DNA from: Apus apus
Taxonomy: Eukaryota; Chordata; Aves; Apodiformes; Apodidae
Direction of reading: 5' to 3'
Length of the DNA: 64,000 nt
Assembly (NCBI RefSeq): GCF_020740795.1
Contig: NC_067283.1
Location: 116,131,206 to 116,195,205, forward strand
Positions 10,963 to 33,021 of the stretch are shown piece after piece (the first letter of the stretch is position 1; the number at the start of each line of letters is the position of its first letter). The notes under the pieces were generated by a model. The model made no database searches. It was not told the origin of the DNA and saw nothing but the letters and a program-made list of their open reading frames with translations. A program made the position numbers and the translations under genes.

Positions 10963-13900
10963 CCAGGATGTATGTTCCAGTGGGACATAGCATGTTTATT
11001 GAGGTTGACAATTTTATAGTTTGTGCCAACAATTAAATTCTGTTCGTGAGTTGTTACATGCCTTGTTACTGTGATATGTTGTTGAAAAAAAAAAAAAAGG
11101 CATTATTAAAACATTTTTGCTGTAAAATAAAAGAGTTTACTTCAGGAAAACGGTAAGCATAGCGGAAGGTTACAGAAAGATTGTGTGAAGATAATCCCCT
11201 ACTAGGATGCAGGAAGATGCTTATACATCCTTCTAGAATCTATTAGTAAGAAGTCTAATGCTATGGATTCCCAAGCTGTAAATTGAGGACTGTAAAATAC
11301 ATACATTTTGGAGAAGAGGTGAGATAGGCCTTTTCCTTGAAATGACAGTCCTGGAAGTGACCACAGCAAGACCTGCCAGTTGCGCTTGTGTGTCATGTAC
11401 TTTGCAGCAAGTCTGTCTTGTGTTTTGAAGCCACAGAGAGACAGGTGGTTTTCCAGCACTTCTGCACAGGGCACACAACTGTCCAGTCGAAAGGCTGGCA
11501 CACACAGAGATGTATTAGAAGCAATTAAAATTATTTGTGACCTAGATAGGATCTTGTCACAGGTTAGATCTGGGCCATGAACTGGACAAGCATACAGAAA
11601 CTTTGTCTGCAGCTTTTCTGTTTGTTTTGCCTAAGGGAAAAAAAAACAAACAACCAAACAAATCCTAACAGCAGCAACAACAACAACAACAACAAACCAC
11701 AAATGGGTGACTCCTTAAGGAAAATAATACCTTTTCTTTCAGGGACAGATTATGGGAAGAAAAAAATAAAATACAAGTGCTTACTGTAACAGTTATGGGA
11801 TTGTGCCAGTACAGGTTTAAATTACATTTTGTCTAGATGCAGAACCTGTAATAATCAACTCAGGCTAAATAAGATGCTAACCTCAAATGGTATTTGTCGT
11901 AACTAGACCAATGTCAAAAAAAGTACATGTGTCTGCTAGCTGCACTATGAGCTATTGCTGCACTATGTGGTAAACAACCTTGGATGTGTTCTGCAGTAAG
12001 TGCAAGTTAGATCAGGAATAACACTATCAGAAAACTAGGAATCTCCCATCAGTCAACATGGTTGAAGTTTTGGAATGAAGTCTTGTGGTATTAATGTATT
12101 TTAAAAATACAATTCAACACCTTCTTCATTGGAAATGTATGGAAAGCATTTAAAAAAATGCAGATGAAATCTGCATCCAAAATGTAGCAGGTAAGGAAAT
12201 TGTAATTGTAAATTAAATGCTATATAGCAGTAACAAAAGGCCTGCTGCAAGATTGCTAGGGGAAAGCACATCACACCTGTTTAAACTAATAAAAGTAGCA
12301 TCAGATAAATATTTCAGTAGGGAAATCAAAGACTAACCAGATCTTTTTTTTTTTTCAAACAGATACATTAAAGGAAAACAAAATACAGCTCACATTATTT
12401 GTCCTGTATGCTACAATATCAGAATAATACTCAATTAACTGAATCAGTATTAACCAGGTTCTTTATATTAGCTGTTCTATGATCCTTGGGACAGCAATCC
12501 TTTATTGCAAAGAAACACACAGCACTCTCCATGGTCGTTTTCTTTTAGCTGGTTCCTGACCAAGCCGTTTTGTACAGCATCAATCTCTTCTATAACATGC
12601 CACTGTAAGTCGAAAGAACAGTAGGAGAGGGAAAAAGAGACCAAACTGAAGTTAAAACTGTCCAACCTTTCTGTTAAGCTTCTCTCCTACATAAACCCAT
12701 TAGAGAGAAGAAATAACACACAATTTGTTGTGCTGCATTTACCTGTTACAGCATACTATCACAGTTCTTTTCCAACATGTTCTAGCAAGTATTGAACACC
12801 TGCTGCAAACAGCATCTAACTGACCAGAGCTTGGCATGTGCTGGACCACAGGGCTTTACATAACATTAAGACTTAGGCTGAGATTAGGTTCCACTCTTAG
12901 GTTCCAGTAAGAGTGTGCACATACAAAATGTAGATTCTTACTATCTAGACTCATCTGAGATAGCATATTGAGAAATCTGGAGTGGGGGGTGCCAGTAGGG
13001 GGTGCAAACAGTAGCACAACACAAAATTTGTAGTGAATGCCTTCTAAGGCACTTAAATCCTCCATTTTCAGGACTAACATTCTGTATAGAAAGAGCTCCT
13101 CTAACCAAGTGTGAAGACAACTATCAAAAATGTAACATTCACAACAATTACAAATTTTTTATGTAACCATGTGTAACACCCATTATGCCTCTCCTTTTCA
13201 TTTGAGCCCTCAGTGTAAGGATGACTTAGGTCTACCAAAACAGAACTTCAGCTGGTCTGAATCAGCTGACTGAACCCTGACCTTTGCAGGGGAAGAAGAG
13301 TTGAGTCCAACCACAGGTATACATGAGGGGAACTGTAGCAAGTGGAAGTTTGCTTGTATTCATAACAAGGGAACATTCAGCCTCCAATTTTTAACTCCCT
13401 TACCTCAGACAAGTAGCATTTTAAAAAAAGAACCCTGAACAACCCCTGAGGGAAGTCTGCCTTCTCCACACAGCAAAGCTAAACCTCCCACTTAAATGCC
13501 TGAAAAAAGGTTCACTACACCTCAGCAAACCGGCTGGAAGTTTTAGATTTTACAAGTTTTGCAGAGAAAAAGGAGGCAATGTCTTGTTCTTTTCTGGTAA
13601 CTGGAACTAAGAGAAAACCATTATCTGCTGATTCACTTTGTGGATGTCCATTGAACTATACAAGTACCTTGTTTAAATCACTTTTAATCAGCTACATCAA
13701 AGGTACTTGTTTCTCTCAAAGAGAATTAATAAAACCTGTTAATCCAAAGGCAAATGGCAGTAACATGAGTGGCGAGCAATGAAAAGAACAAAAAAGAGGG
13801 GGGGGAACTAATCTATTCTACAGCCATCACCCTTCAAAGAATCCCATTTCCAAGTTAATCAACAAACATTCTGAAAACTTCTTGAGAGTGGTTTCGTATT

Positions 13901-14302
13901 ATATTTCATAAAGTCTAATACAAGAGTAGATTGTAATTTTTTTTTACTCTGCTGATTCTAGGCAGTTTCTCCTCACAATTACCTCCTCCAGGATGCCAGA
14001 GCTGAAAGTAAATAGAAACTGAACATTACTCAAAAAGTTTTTCATAAAATATAATCTAACAAATTACTCTATAGAGTATTGCTATTCTTATACCCTCAAG
14101 TCACCAAATAACAGCTCCATACAGCACTCCATCTACTATGTATTTCCATTTGTTCATGAGCTTCCCAACTATACTCCACAATGACTTTGTGAGACAAGGA
14201 GCCTTTTATTGTTTTGCTTGAAGGGGTAAGTCTACCTTTACTGCATGTACACCCCATTCTCTCTCAGCATCTCTGCCCAGATAATCTCAAGTTTTCTCTA
14301 CA
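10963..14302. other. TCEA1-LYPLA1 spacer, part 1
   Basis: AT-rich DNA with simple repeats: an A-run near 11086-11099, (CAA)7 at 11675-11695, a T-run near 12343-12355 and a G9 run near 13799. No exon, RNA gene or transposon was recognised. Confidence 0.6.
11675..11695. repeat. (CAA)7 microsatellite
   Basis: Seven exact CAA units, in an A/C-rich stretch that begins at about 11640. Confidence 0.95.
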
Positions 14303-14666
14303 GTGAAGCTCCGGGGAGACCTTATAGCAGCCTTCCAGTACATGAAGAGGCCTACAAGAAAGCTGGGGGGGGGCTTTTCACCAGAGAGGGTAGTGATAGG
14401 AGAAGGGGTAATGGCTTGAAAGTGGAAGAGAGGAGATTTAGGTTAGATATCAGGAAGAAATTCTCCACCATGAGGGTAGAAAGGTGCTGGAATAGGTTGC
14501 CTAGGGAGGCTGTGGAAGCCCCCTCCCTGGAGGTGTTTAAGGCCAGGCTGGATGAGGCTTGCGCAGCCTGGTCTAGCGTGAGGTGTCCCTGCTCAGAGCA
14601 GGGAGGTTGGAACCTGATGATCTTTAAGGTCCCTTCCAACCTTAACCATTCTATGACTCTGTGATT
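14303..14666 (+). mobile_element. CR1 LINE fragment B (plus), 3' end
   Basis: It begins within CTCCGGGGAGACCTTATAGC, typical of the CR1 ORF2 C-terminal region, and continues through FRLDIRKKF-like and [12 protein letters not shown]-like coding remnants. It ends ATTCTATGACTCTGTGATT. Strongly 5'-truncated, no intact ORF. Confidence 0.92.
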
Positions 14667-17600
14667 TGCAGGAAGCCTCTAAAGTGCCTGTTTCACAGCA
14701 TATGAAAGTTTTACTTCTTTCATGTAACTATGGAAAAAGTATTTAGTACTTGCCTAAACACTGACTGGAATTTAAATTTATTTCACAATTATAAAAACGG
14801 AAAGATTTTACGTTTTCCCTACTACAGAAATAATTTCCAAAGTCACAATTTCCTATCATAAATAAAACTAGTAAACTAAATAAACTACATCCTTTATGTT
14901 TGTATTAAATATAAATGGCTTATACTTCATAACACAAAGACTAAGTGCTTGGTATATCTTTATAAAATTTATGATATGCAGGTCTTGTACATATGGCTTC
15001 ATTAACATCCTACACAATTTGATTTCAGTCATATCCATCAACAGAAAGAGCCCTCTACATAAAAGATGCATCCTAATGATTTCAATGAAGTGCAGTATAC
15101 TCCATTAGAGAGAACATGTTTTAATTAACAGTTCTAATACCAGTTACGGTGTACAGTACTGCTAACAATCTACTGTGTTGTAATTATACAAGATAGAAGG
15201 AAGAGACCAAATCATACAGCCCTCACCACAGTACAGTTTTACTTCAAGAATGGCTGAAAGATTTGGCTTATAATATATAATTTGACATATTTATGAAAAA
15301 GTGGGCAACATATTCCAACAAGACGTCAGACTTCTGACAAAACTGCAGTCAAATTTAAGTACCATCTTGAAATTAAAAATGCATTAGGGAGCTAAAGACC
15401 TACTGAAGCAAAGTGATCTGCAAACAAGGTATTTTCACATCAATGCTTTTGCAGGTTTGACAGACATCATCCCCTTTTGGGGAAAGTTTAGCATTCCAAA
15501 AAATAAACTTAATTATTGGGAAACTTCCAAATTGTAGTTTATGAGGATAGGACATAACACTGACAGCCCAACTTCTCCATTTTAACAGAATATTTTGAAA
15601 ACCCCCACACCAGACTGAGCCATCATTCAGCCTAAAAATCCATGCAATCATGACAACAATCCCAGCACTAAATCTCTTCAGTTAGTGAAGATGTTCATCT
15701 ACGAGATCATCCACACAGCTTTCCAACTAGTTGGGAAGTTACAAAAGACAGGAGCTCAAGCACACTGTAATATGGGAGAAGACATTTTATGTTTTAAATA
15801 CATCCTTGAAGTTCCCTCTGGCTTCTGGGCTCTTTAACCACCCCCAACTGCAACATACTCTCATACTCCTGGAAAAGAAACAACTTCAGGGGAAGAATTC
15901 TCCCTAGGATACAGAAATTCTGAATACATCACAACATTTACTTTGGCTCTCTATAGATAAAGCAAGAAGAAAAACAACAGCATGAAAAAAAAACCCTTGT
16001 GATAGTTGAGTATTTTAACAAAGTTAGCCCATAAAACATTTTCAGAAAAACATGTGAAAGCATAATGGAGACAACAGTTGAAGCTGACTTGGATTAAAAT
16101 GCATACAGGCATAAAATGCACTGACCAAAAGCAGTGAACACAGCTCACTAAACTGAAGAGAGTGTTAGAAAGCTAACATAAAATAAATCTAACATTGATT
16201 TCATTTTAACAGCTCAGAAATATTTTTTAAAACTCATTCTAACAAAAGAAAGAATAAGTGAAATGAGCAAACAGTGAATTAGAAGTTGGACCAGACAGCT
16301 GAACAACATTATCATACAATTTATAAACATAACAAGAAAATAATAAAGGAAAAATCAGAAGCTTGTGCAGAACTTTGGAAACATGCCAATATCCAGCAAA
16401 TTATTCAGACAACAGGGGAATGAGGATAAATCTAAAAACTAGGAGAAATAACATATAGTTTGCTTACCAAGTTTGCAATTCAGCAGGACTGCAAAATTAG
16501 CTAGCACAATTTGGGAATGATGCCAAGCTAGGACATACTGTTTTCTCAACAGAACTTTGGCACAACTACAGTAAGAATATTATGGTTTCTTCTGTGAACT
16601 AAATTAACTGAAAGACAAATTAGCAGATAAATAGAACAGAGTGATGGAGGGGAAAAGCCTAATTAAACTTCAAAGTTAATAAGCATGCCCTCTCAAACAC
16701 ACAAATGGAATATCTACAAGTGTGTTAATATAATTTAGAAAAAAAAAATAAATTTCAATTTTACATATTAAGTGATGTTTAATAATCCAGAGGAAATGGA
16801 TTAGAAAAGAAAAACAGTTTCATAAAAATGAAGTGCAATGAAGAAATGCACTGAAAACTGAGAACTCACACTAGGTGAACAAGTCATATTTCTGGCAGCA
16901 GCTATGTTAAAGAAGAGAAATAAAGGTGTAATTCCCTATTTATGCATTAGTAGTGCGAGATGTCTTGGATACAAATCCATATACACTATGAGAGGGAGAA
17001 AGAAGAAAGCACCTCAAATGCAGGTATGAAGTACAATGCTGACAACACAGATGCATCCAAGGTAAGAACATTCTTTGCTTGCAAACATATTACAGAATAG
17101 AGCATTGTTATGCAGCATATTTTGTCGTATCAACAGTAGTGTATTTTTTAAACATTCCTAACTGTGGTGACAGCCTCTGAACTCAGTAGGAGAAGCTGTT
17201 TGAAGAACTGAATTACGACTTTTAACTGCAAAAAGCTGTTGAGCAGGCATTGATTTCTGTAACCCAATGTGTTACAGAACTTTAAGTTTCTGAAAGACAC
17301 ATTCTGTATCTTGTAAATTAATTTCTTTTCCCCATAGTAGGTCTTCATATTCCTAGGCTACACTGATGTAGAGAAATGTAGAATGATATATTTGAAAAGT
17401 ATTTGTTCTTTTTCAGGAAAAAATTAAGTCTCAACATGCAATGAAAGCAAGTATTAGATGGTACCAATTTGAAGTTTCAGTTATGTCCCAATTGCACTTC
17501 TATTTCTGTTTTAAAAGAATTCAAATTAATCAATGCTTGTGTTACAGATGAGACCTCATCAATACACGAAGCTACACAGATGCATTGTTTTCAGTTAAGT

Positions 17601-18010
17601 TACTCCAAAGCAAACAGAAACATCAAAACTATATGCTGGAATTGCTCATGTAAAATAGATTATCAACATTTCTACACAAACACAAGCTAAAAAGACTAAA
17701 GCAGAACTTGAATATTCAGTATGAAAACAGGATTTTTTAAATGAAACAATTAATCCTACACACTTCTTCAGAATTCTGTTCCAAGTCAGTATTTGATGTG
17801 AGTTAATAGTAATAAAAAAAAAGAAGACAAATGACAAGGAAATGAGTCCCTTAAGAATTTTCATAATATCTACCTACATGAAAAAAGTTTAAAATTGAAG
17901 TGGTTTAAATCTAGGAAATAACTTTGCTGACTTCTAGTCATTGTAGGGGAACCCTCCTTATCTGGAGTAAAAATTAACATTTAATACTTAAAGCTTTGTC
18001 CTTGGTAACA
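14667..18010. other. TCEA1-LYPLA1 spacer, part 2
   Basis: AT-rich DNA downstream of both the CR1 copy and the LYPLA1 3' end. No gene or recognisable repeat was seen. Part of the right side may be LYPLA1 3' UTR if a more distal polyadenylation site is used. Confidence 0.55.
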
Positions 18011-18016
18011 TTTATT
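18011..18016 (-). terminator. Candidate LYPLA1 polyadenylation signal
   Basis: AATAAA on the minus strand, about 470 nt past the LYPLA1 stop codon. No convincing GU-rich downstream element is evident, so a more distal site is also possible. Confidence 0.35.
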
Positions 18017-18486
18017 TCATCATTATATGCCCACTATGTTACATGTTGTGTACTTTATGCATCCATTACATAAATGAAATGTTTTAATATGTTCTCAATA
18101 AGTATTAAGAAGAAACCACATCCCAAATATAACTAAACTGGTCGCATTTATGTTGCTCATGTATATTTAGTTTTTTAATTATTTGTACAAATAGTTTAAA
18201 ATTCTGCAATCAAAAAAAATCACATCTTAAACAGTATGCTTTGGTTACATTCTGTCATTGTCACCTAGCTGCCTCATTCATATAGTCCCACCAGTGGACA
18301 GTTAATACTAAAAAGATTGTAATTTCTTTTACACGTTATTATTTAATCCTCATCCTAAGTATAAATTTGCAACACAGTAGTAACACTGCAGGTATAGAAG
18401 TGATGCTTTCTATCAGGCATATGAAAAGATTAACACTCTACCACAGTTGATGCTGGTGTTATATAGAAGGCTTCTCACATATCATT

Positions 18487-28136
<9,650 letters not shown>

Positions 28137-28520
28137 ACACCGCGCTGCGGGGCGGCCCGCGGGGCAGCGGCGGGCGGGGCGGGGGGGAGGTGCGGGGCGG
28201 GGCCGCTGCGGCAGCCGGGGCGGGGAGCGCAGCGCAGCGGGCGCCCCGAGCCCCCCGGGCATCCTGCTCTTCCCGGAGCCGTCCCGGAGCTGGGCGGCCG
28301 GCGCCGGGACAGGCGGCCCCAGAGCGTGAGCGCAGAGCGGGCAGCGCGGCCCAGGGAGCCGCGGCGAGCGGCGGGCAGCGAGCCCGCCCGCCGAGTCGGG
28401 CGCTTCGGAGGTCCAAGATGAAGGCGGGCACCTCTGTGCAGCCGGAGCGGCCACCGATTTGTCCCTTCGGCGTTGGATGTGCCGTCCTCGGCGGGCCTGC
28501 TGCCTGCGGGCGCTGCAGGG

Positions 28521-29785
28521 CTCCAGGGGACACCCCTCCGGGGGGCTGAAAGGCAGGCTTCTGTCGTGGGGCTTCCAGTGGCTTCAGAGAATTCGAACTT
28601 CCACCTTTAACACTGCCTTTCAGAGAGCCAGATGTATCTGCCAGATGATACTGCACTTTTATAGTGTAATCTGTACGTGTCTATGGTTTGAGTGTTTCCT
28701 GTAAAAATCGTTTGTATGCTGTATTGCAAGGCTTAGGGGAAAAAAGGGAAATCGCAGTATTCTTAAATAGGTAAATACAAAATAGCAAGTCATGGGAAAC
28801 AGGAAAACCAGCAAGGAGCATTGTTAGACAGAACTCTTTTGTCCTCATCAGATCAGATGCCTTCATCACCAAATTAAATCTCTGGGCTTACAGCCAACGA
28901 GCCAATGGTTCTTTTTCATCTTGAAATGTATTGGGCTATTCAGGCACTCTGTATTGAAATTACTGGATCGTTCCAGTCCATTCTGAATACTCAGACCAAC
29001 TCTGAATAAGTATGGCAAACACATTTCTAGCAAAATCAAGTAGTTTGTTCTTTGTCTTCTAATCCATACATCTTTGTCAGATATTTCCTCCCAGAAAGTC
29101 AATCTACTCATTGTATTTGCCGGGTGGTATCTGGCTAACACGGATGCTTTTTTGGCAGCTCAAACAGCAGCTGAATGCACGCTATGCTTCTTTCACATCC
29201 TTCCCACTGGCGTGTTCCATACCAGGCAGGGATGTTTTTTTACAAAACTTTTGCTCAACAATATTGAAATTCTTATAAACACAGCTCTATAAAATGTATT
29301 GGAGAAGCCTTTGCGCTGACTGCGTAACACTAAACATGCAGCCGCTTCTGATGCGATTGTTAGACTGCTTTGATACATTATATTTATGCCAGGGGATCCC
29401 TGTTACTGCTAAAATTGTGTTATTTTCATGAGTAGCTTTTCGTGTTCTGATTTATCTCTACTTGAGTGTGTGTACTTGCCTCATGTACTGTTCCTGATTC
29501 CAATCTGTTTAAAGAATATCGTTCATGCACAAAATATTTCTAAAAGATTAGCAGCTTCAGATTACATCAGCTACTTATCAAGTGTGCCAAACCTGAGTTG
29601 CTGTAGAGCATCCTTTTGGTACACAAACTAAATTCTGTCTTCCCTCTCTGCTGCACTACTTGCCACATAAATGTGACTTCCATGAGGTCGCCTGCTGATG
29701 AACCTCCAGCCTAAGAGATCAGCAGTCTGCTCAAGATTAGATCAAGCTTTTAATCCTTCAGTCAGTGTAGCTGCAATGATCTTCG
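28521..29785. other. LYPLA1-MRPL15 spacer, LYPLA1 side
   Basis: Head-to-head intergenic DNA between the LYPLA1 CpG island and the retroelement nest. No gene, RNA or repeat recognised. Confidence 0.6.
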
Positions 29786-29822
29786 AGTCATAAAGTGGCT
29801 TGGGTTGGAAAGGAGCTTAAAG
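29786..29822 (-). mobile_element. Old CR1 fragment C (minus), piece 1 of 3 (3' tip)
   Basis: TCATAAAGTGGCTTGGGTTG followed by GAAAGGAGCTTAAAG is the reverse-complement CR1 3' tip. It compares with the uninterrupted minus-strand copy at 58879-59032. Host similarity stops after CTTAAAG and resumes at 30571 with CTAGTTCCAACC. Confidence 0.8.
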
Positions 29823-30570
29823 AGTGCAAGGTCCTACACCTGGGTAGAGGCAATCCTCAGTATCAATGCAGGCTGGGGGATGAGGTGATAGAGAACAGCC
29901 CTGTGCAAAAGGATGTGGGGTTTCTGGTGGATGAAGAGATAGACATGAGCCAACAATGTGCTTTCGCAGCGCCGAGGGCCAATCGCATCCTGGGCCGCAT
30001 CAAGAGAAGCGTGACCAGCAGGTTGAGGGAGGTGATTCTCCCCCTCTACTCCACTCTTGTAAGACCCCACCTGCAGTACTGTGTGCAGCTCTGGTGCCCT
30101 CAACACAAGGACATGGAGCAGTCCAGAGGAGGGCCACAAAAGTGATCAGAGGGCTGCAGCACCTCTCCTGTGAAGACAGGCTGAAAGAGTTTGGGCTGTT
30201 CAGACTCAAGAGGAGAAGACTTCAGGTAGACCTTGTAGCAACCTTCCAGAACCTGAAAGGAGCCTATCAGAAGACTGCGGAAGACCTGTTCACAAGGGCA
30301 TGTAATGATAGGACAAGGGGTTATGGTTTTAAACTAGAGCAGGGTAGATTTCGATTATATATTAGGAAGAAGTTCTTTACTGTGAGGGTGGTGAAGCACT
30401 GGAACAGGTTACCCTGAGAGGTGATGGAGACCCCATTCCTGGAGACATTCAAGGTCAGGCTTGACAGGACTGAGCAATGTGATCTAGTTAAAGATGTCTC
30501 TGTGCACTGCAGGGGGGGCTGGACTAGATGACCTTTAAAGTTCCCTTCCAACCCAACACATTCTATGATT
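29823..30570 (+). mobile_element. CR1 LINE fragment (plus), inserted into the old minus-strand CR1
   Basis: About 750 bp, the longest CR1 copy here. It has remnants of the C-terminal part of the CR1 reverse-transcriptase ORF2 (VRPHLQYCVQLW, ILGRIKRSV, LFTRACNDRTRGYGF, FRLYIRKKFF) spread over two frames, then the 3' UTR with GGACTAGATGACC and a terminal ATTCTATGATT. It is 5'-truncated and frameshifted, so non-functional. Both flanks are adjoining parts of one older CR1 in the opposite orientation. Confidence 0.93.
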
Positions 30571-30667
30571 CTAGTTCCAACCACCCTGGGTGGGTAGGAA
30601 CACTTCCCACCAGATCAGGTTGCTCAAAGCCCCATCCAACCTGGCCTTCAACACTTCCAGGGATGAG
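30571..30667 (-). mobile_element. Old CR1 fragment C (minus), piece 2 of 3
   Basis: CTAGTTCCAACCACCCTGGG... through AACCTGGCCTTCAACACTTC and CAGGGATGAG matches the reverse complement of the CR1 3' UTR and parallels 58937-59030. The last five bases (30663-30667, ATGAG) are the left target-site duplication of the LTR. Confidence 0.88.
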
Positions 30668-31647
30668 TGTTGTGGTTTGGGCCTAACCTAACAACAAAGA
30701 ACCAGCCACGAGGCCATGCACTCACCCCCACACACACATACCCACTGGAATGGGGAGGACAGAGAACAACTAGAAGCTCATGGGTCAAGACAACAGGCAA
30801 GGAGGGTTCTTCACCAGTCAGGGTCATGGGCAAAACAGACTCAACTTGGGGAAAAATATTTTAATTTCACTCTAATCAAACACACACAGGACACAGACAA
30901 CACAAAGAGCAGGGCTTGCATATGCTACCCCACCCCTCCCTTCTTCCTGGGCCCAAATCACTTTGTTCCCAGTTTCTCTCCTTTCTTCCCCCCAGCAGCA
31001 CAGGGGGACAGGGGATGGGGTTTAGAGTCAGTTCACAGCCTGGTGGTTCCTGCTGCTCCTTCCTCCTCAGGAAGAAGGAGCCCTTAGAGTCCTCCTTTGT
31101 TTACCCACGGGGTCCCTCCCATGGGAGAGAGTACTCAACATGACATAGTCCCTCAGGAGCAAGTTGCTCCAGCATGAGCTTCCCACAGAGTCACACGCTG
31201 CTTCAGAACAGTCCCCTCCCCTGGCGTGGGGTCCTCCGGCGCTGCAGATCCAAGTCCACGGGCTGCAGGTGCACATTTGCCCCTCCTGGCACCTTCAGGG
31301 AATGTTCCACCATGTTCCTCCATGAATGCAGGGGGACAGCTGCCATCTCGCCGTGGGCAGCAGGGGAATTTCTTTCTGATCGGGCACCTCCTTCCCCTTC
31401 TTCCTCACCAACCTTGGGATCTTCACTCCAGCACTTTCACCTCTCCAGCACAGCTCTTCTACTTTGTTCTCTCTGCTTTCAGGTCTTATATCAGTTCTTT
31501 AAAATGTTAATGCAGAGGCACATCTATTGTCTCTCTAATGGCTCGGCCTTGACCACCTGAGCTAGGGAAGTTTTTAGTAGCTTCTTACAGGAGCCACCCC
31601 GGGGCCCCCGCCAGCTACCAAAACCATGCCAGAACCAAACTGGTACA
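30668..31647. mobile_element. Solo LTR of an endogenous retrovirus (ERVL-like)
   Basis: A 980-bp non-CR1 block interrupts a CR1 exactly. It starts TGTTGTGGTTTGGGCC and ends GGTACA, so it has TG...CA ends. It is flanked by the perfect 5-bp repeat ATGAG (30663-30667 and 31648-31652). A 5-bp duplication fits class III (ERVL-type) avian retroviruses. The text, including CTTCTTACAGGAGCCACCCC and GCTACCAAAACCATGCCA near the right end, resembles an LTR type I recall as common in birds. No internal viral genes are present, so it is a recombined solo LTR. Transcriptional orientation was not determined; the family name is uncertain. Confidence 0.8.
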
Positions 31648-31652
31648 ATGAG

Positions 31653-32080
31653 CCATCCACAACTTCCCCGGAAAACCTGCTCCAGTGTCTCACCAGCCTC
31701 ACAGTGAAGAATTTCTTCCTAATGTCTAATCTAAATCTACCCTCTTCCAGTTTGAAGCCCTTTGTCCTATCCCTACATGTCCTTGTAAAAAGCCCCTCCC
31801 CAGCTTTCCTGTAGGCCCCCTTCAGGTACTGGAGGGCCACTCTAATGTCTCTCTGGAGGCTTCTCTTCTCTAGGCTGAACAACCCCAACTCTTTCAGTCT
31901 GTCTTCATAGAAGGGGCACTCCAGCCCTTTGATTGTCTTTGTGGCCCTCCTCTGGACTTGCTCCAACAGCTGTTGGGGCTCCCAGAACTGGACACAGTGC
32001 TCCAGGCAGGGTCTCACAAGAGCAGAGCAGAAGTGGAGAATCACCTCCCTTGACCTGCTGGTCATGCTTCTTCTAATGAT
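31653..32080 (-). mobile_element. Old CR1 fragment C (minus), piece 3 of 3 (ORF2 C-terminal end)
   Basis: It continues piece 2 directly after the right ATGAG with CCATCCACAACTTCC. On the minus strand it translates as a CR1 ORF2 C-terminal remnant: [54 protein letters not shown]. The reading frame then runs into the LTR, giving a meaningless C-terminal tail. The left (5') end near 32080 is approximate. Confidence 0.92.
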
Positions 32081-32740
32081 CTTTCCTGAACTCCCTGAGT
32101 ACCGACCGGGTTGCTGCTAGCACGGCTCAGGGCCACTGGCAAAAGGCAAGCTCTGGGTGCTGTGGGCAGGTACAGGCCAGGCAGGACCAGGGTTGCCTGT
32201 GTGGACACGGGTCTGCCCATTTCAGACAAATGTTCAAGGTACTGAGCTGCTGAAATCCAGAAAAGGAATCGCTGGAAACATGTGAATTGTGGACCTTTCA
32301 GATACTTCTAAGTTGGCTGCCTCCTTACAGCGAGGTATCTGTCGTATGCGTGATTACTTTTCTACCTAACGTCAAGGTTCTGCTTAAAGTAGTCAGAGCT
32401 TTCAAGACAAAGCATACTCTGTTTTTCCCTATTCTGGTGGCTGAAATGGACTTAGGCAAGGTGGGGCAAGGTGGTTGTCCGTATAAGCATTTCAGGTGCA
32501 GTTACATTTAATTTTTTTTATTTTTTTATTTTTTTTATTTTTTTTTGTGAAGACGGTAAGAAGCTATGCAGATTTCACACGGAAACCCACCCATTTCTGC
32601 AACATCATTTCCATTTCACTCGGACTCCCAGCCCGGGAAGCGCTGTGCTGTGCCCTTTTCTCCGAGGCCTCACTTGAAGCAAACACTGGTTGCTCGGACA
32701 GAAGGTTCAAAACCCGCAGGCGGGGGTATTGCCCTAAGAA
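32081..32740. other. LYPLA1-MRPL15 spacer, MRPL15 side
   Basis: Non-coding DNA upstream of the MRPL15 GC-rich promoter. It holds a T-rich tract of repeated T7-8A units at about 32505-32546. No gene recognised. Confidence 0.6.
32505..32546. repeat. (T7-9 A)n tract
   Basis: Successive runs of 7-9 T separated by single A, about 500 bp upstream of the MRPL15 start region. Confidence 0.88.
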
Positions 32741-32887
32741 GCACCGGGTGGCTTCCACCACCCCTGGCCTTTCCCCTCCGTCTCTTCCCCGCGGCGGCTT
32801 CCCCAGTTCAGCCCCTCACTCCGGTACAAGGGAAGCCGCTCTCCTCCGCTGCTCCGCCCGGGCACGCCGCACCCCTCCATGCTCCGG

Positions 32888-32962
32888 GGCCCCCTGACCC
32901 CCCGGGCTCCCCCGGACCCCCCTGACCCCCCCCGGACCCCCCGGGCTCCCCCGGCCCCCCAG
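32888..32962. repeat. C-rich minisatellite upstream of MRPL15
   Basis: Repeated CCCCCTGACC, CCCCGGGCTCCCCCGG and GGACCCCCC modules, about 130-200 bp upstream of the MRPL15 ATG. Five or more C-runs of at least five make the minus strand a G-quadruplex candidate. Confidence 0.88.
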
Positions 32963-33021
32963 GCCCGGCTCCTCCTTCCCGCCCACTGCGCGACACTGCT
33001 GGCCAGGCGCGGGAGGCGCCA

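Noticed and set aside
29795-30417. ORFs with reverse-transcriptase-like C-terminal sequence
   Set aside because: They are decayed CR1 ORF2 remnants in two frames, not a host gene.
31574-32065. 163-codon minus-strand ORF
   Set aside because: The N-terminal part is a CR1 ORF2 remnant and the tail is LTR sequence read through the insertion junction. A chance fusion without support as a gene.
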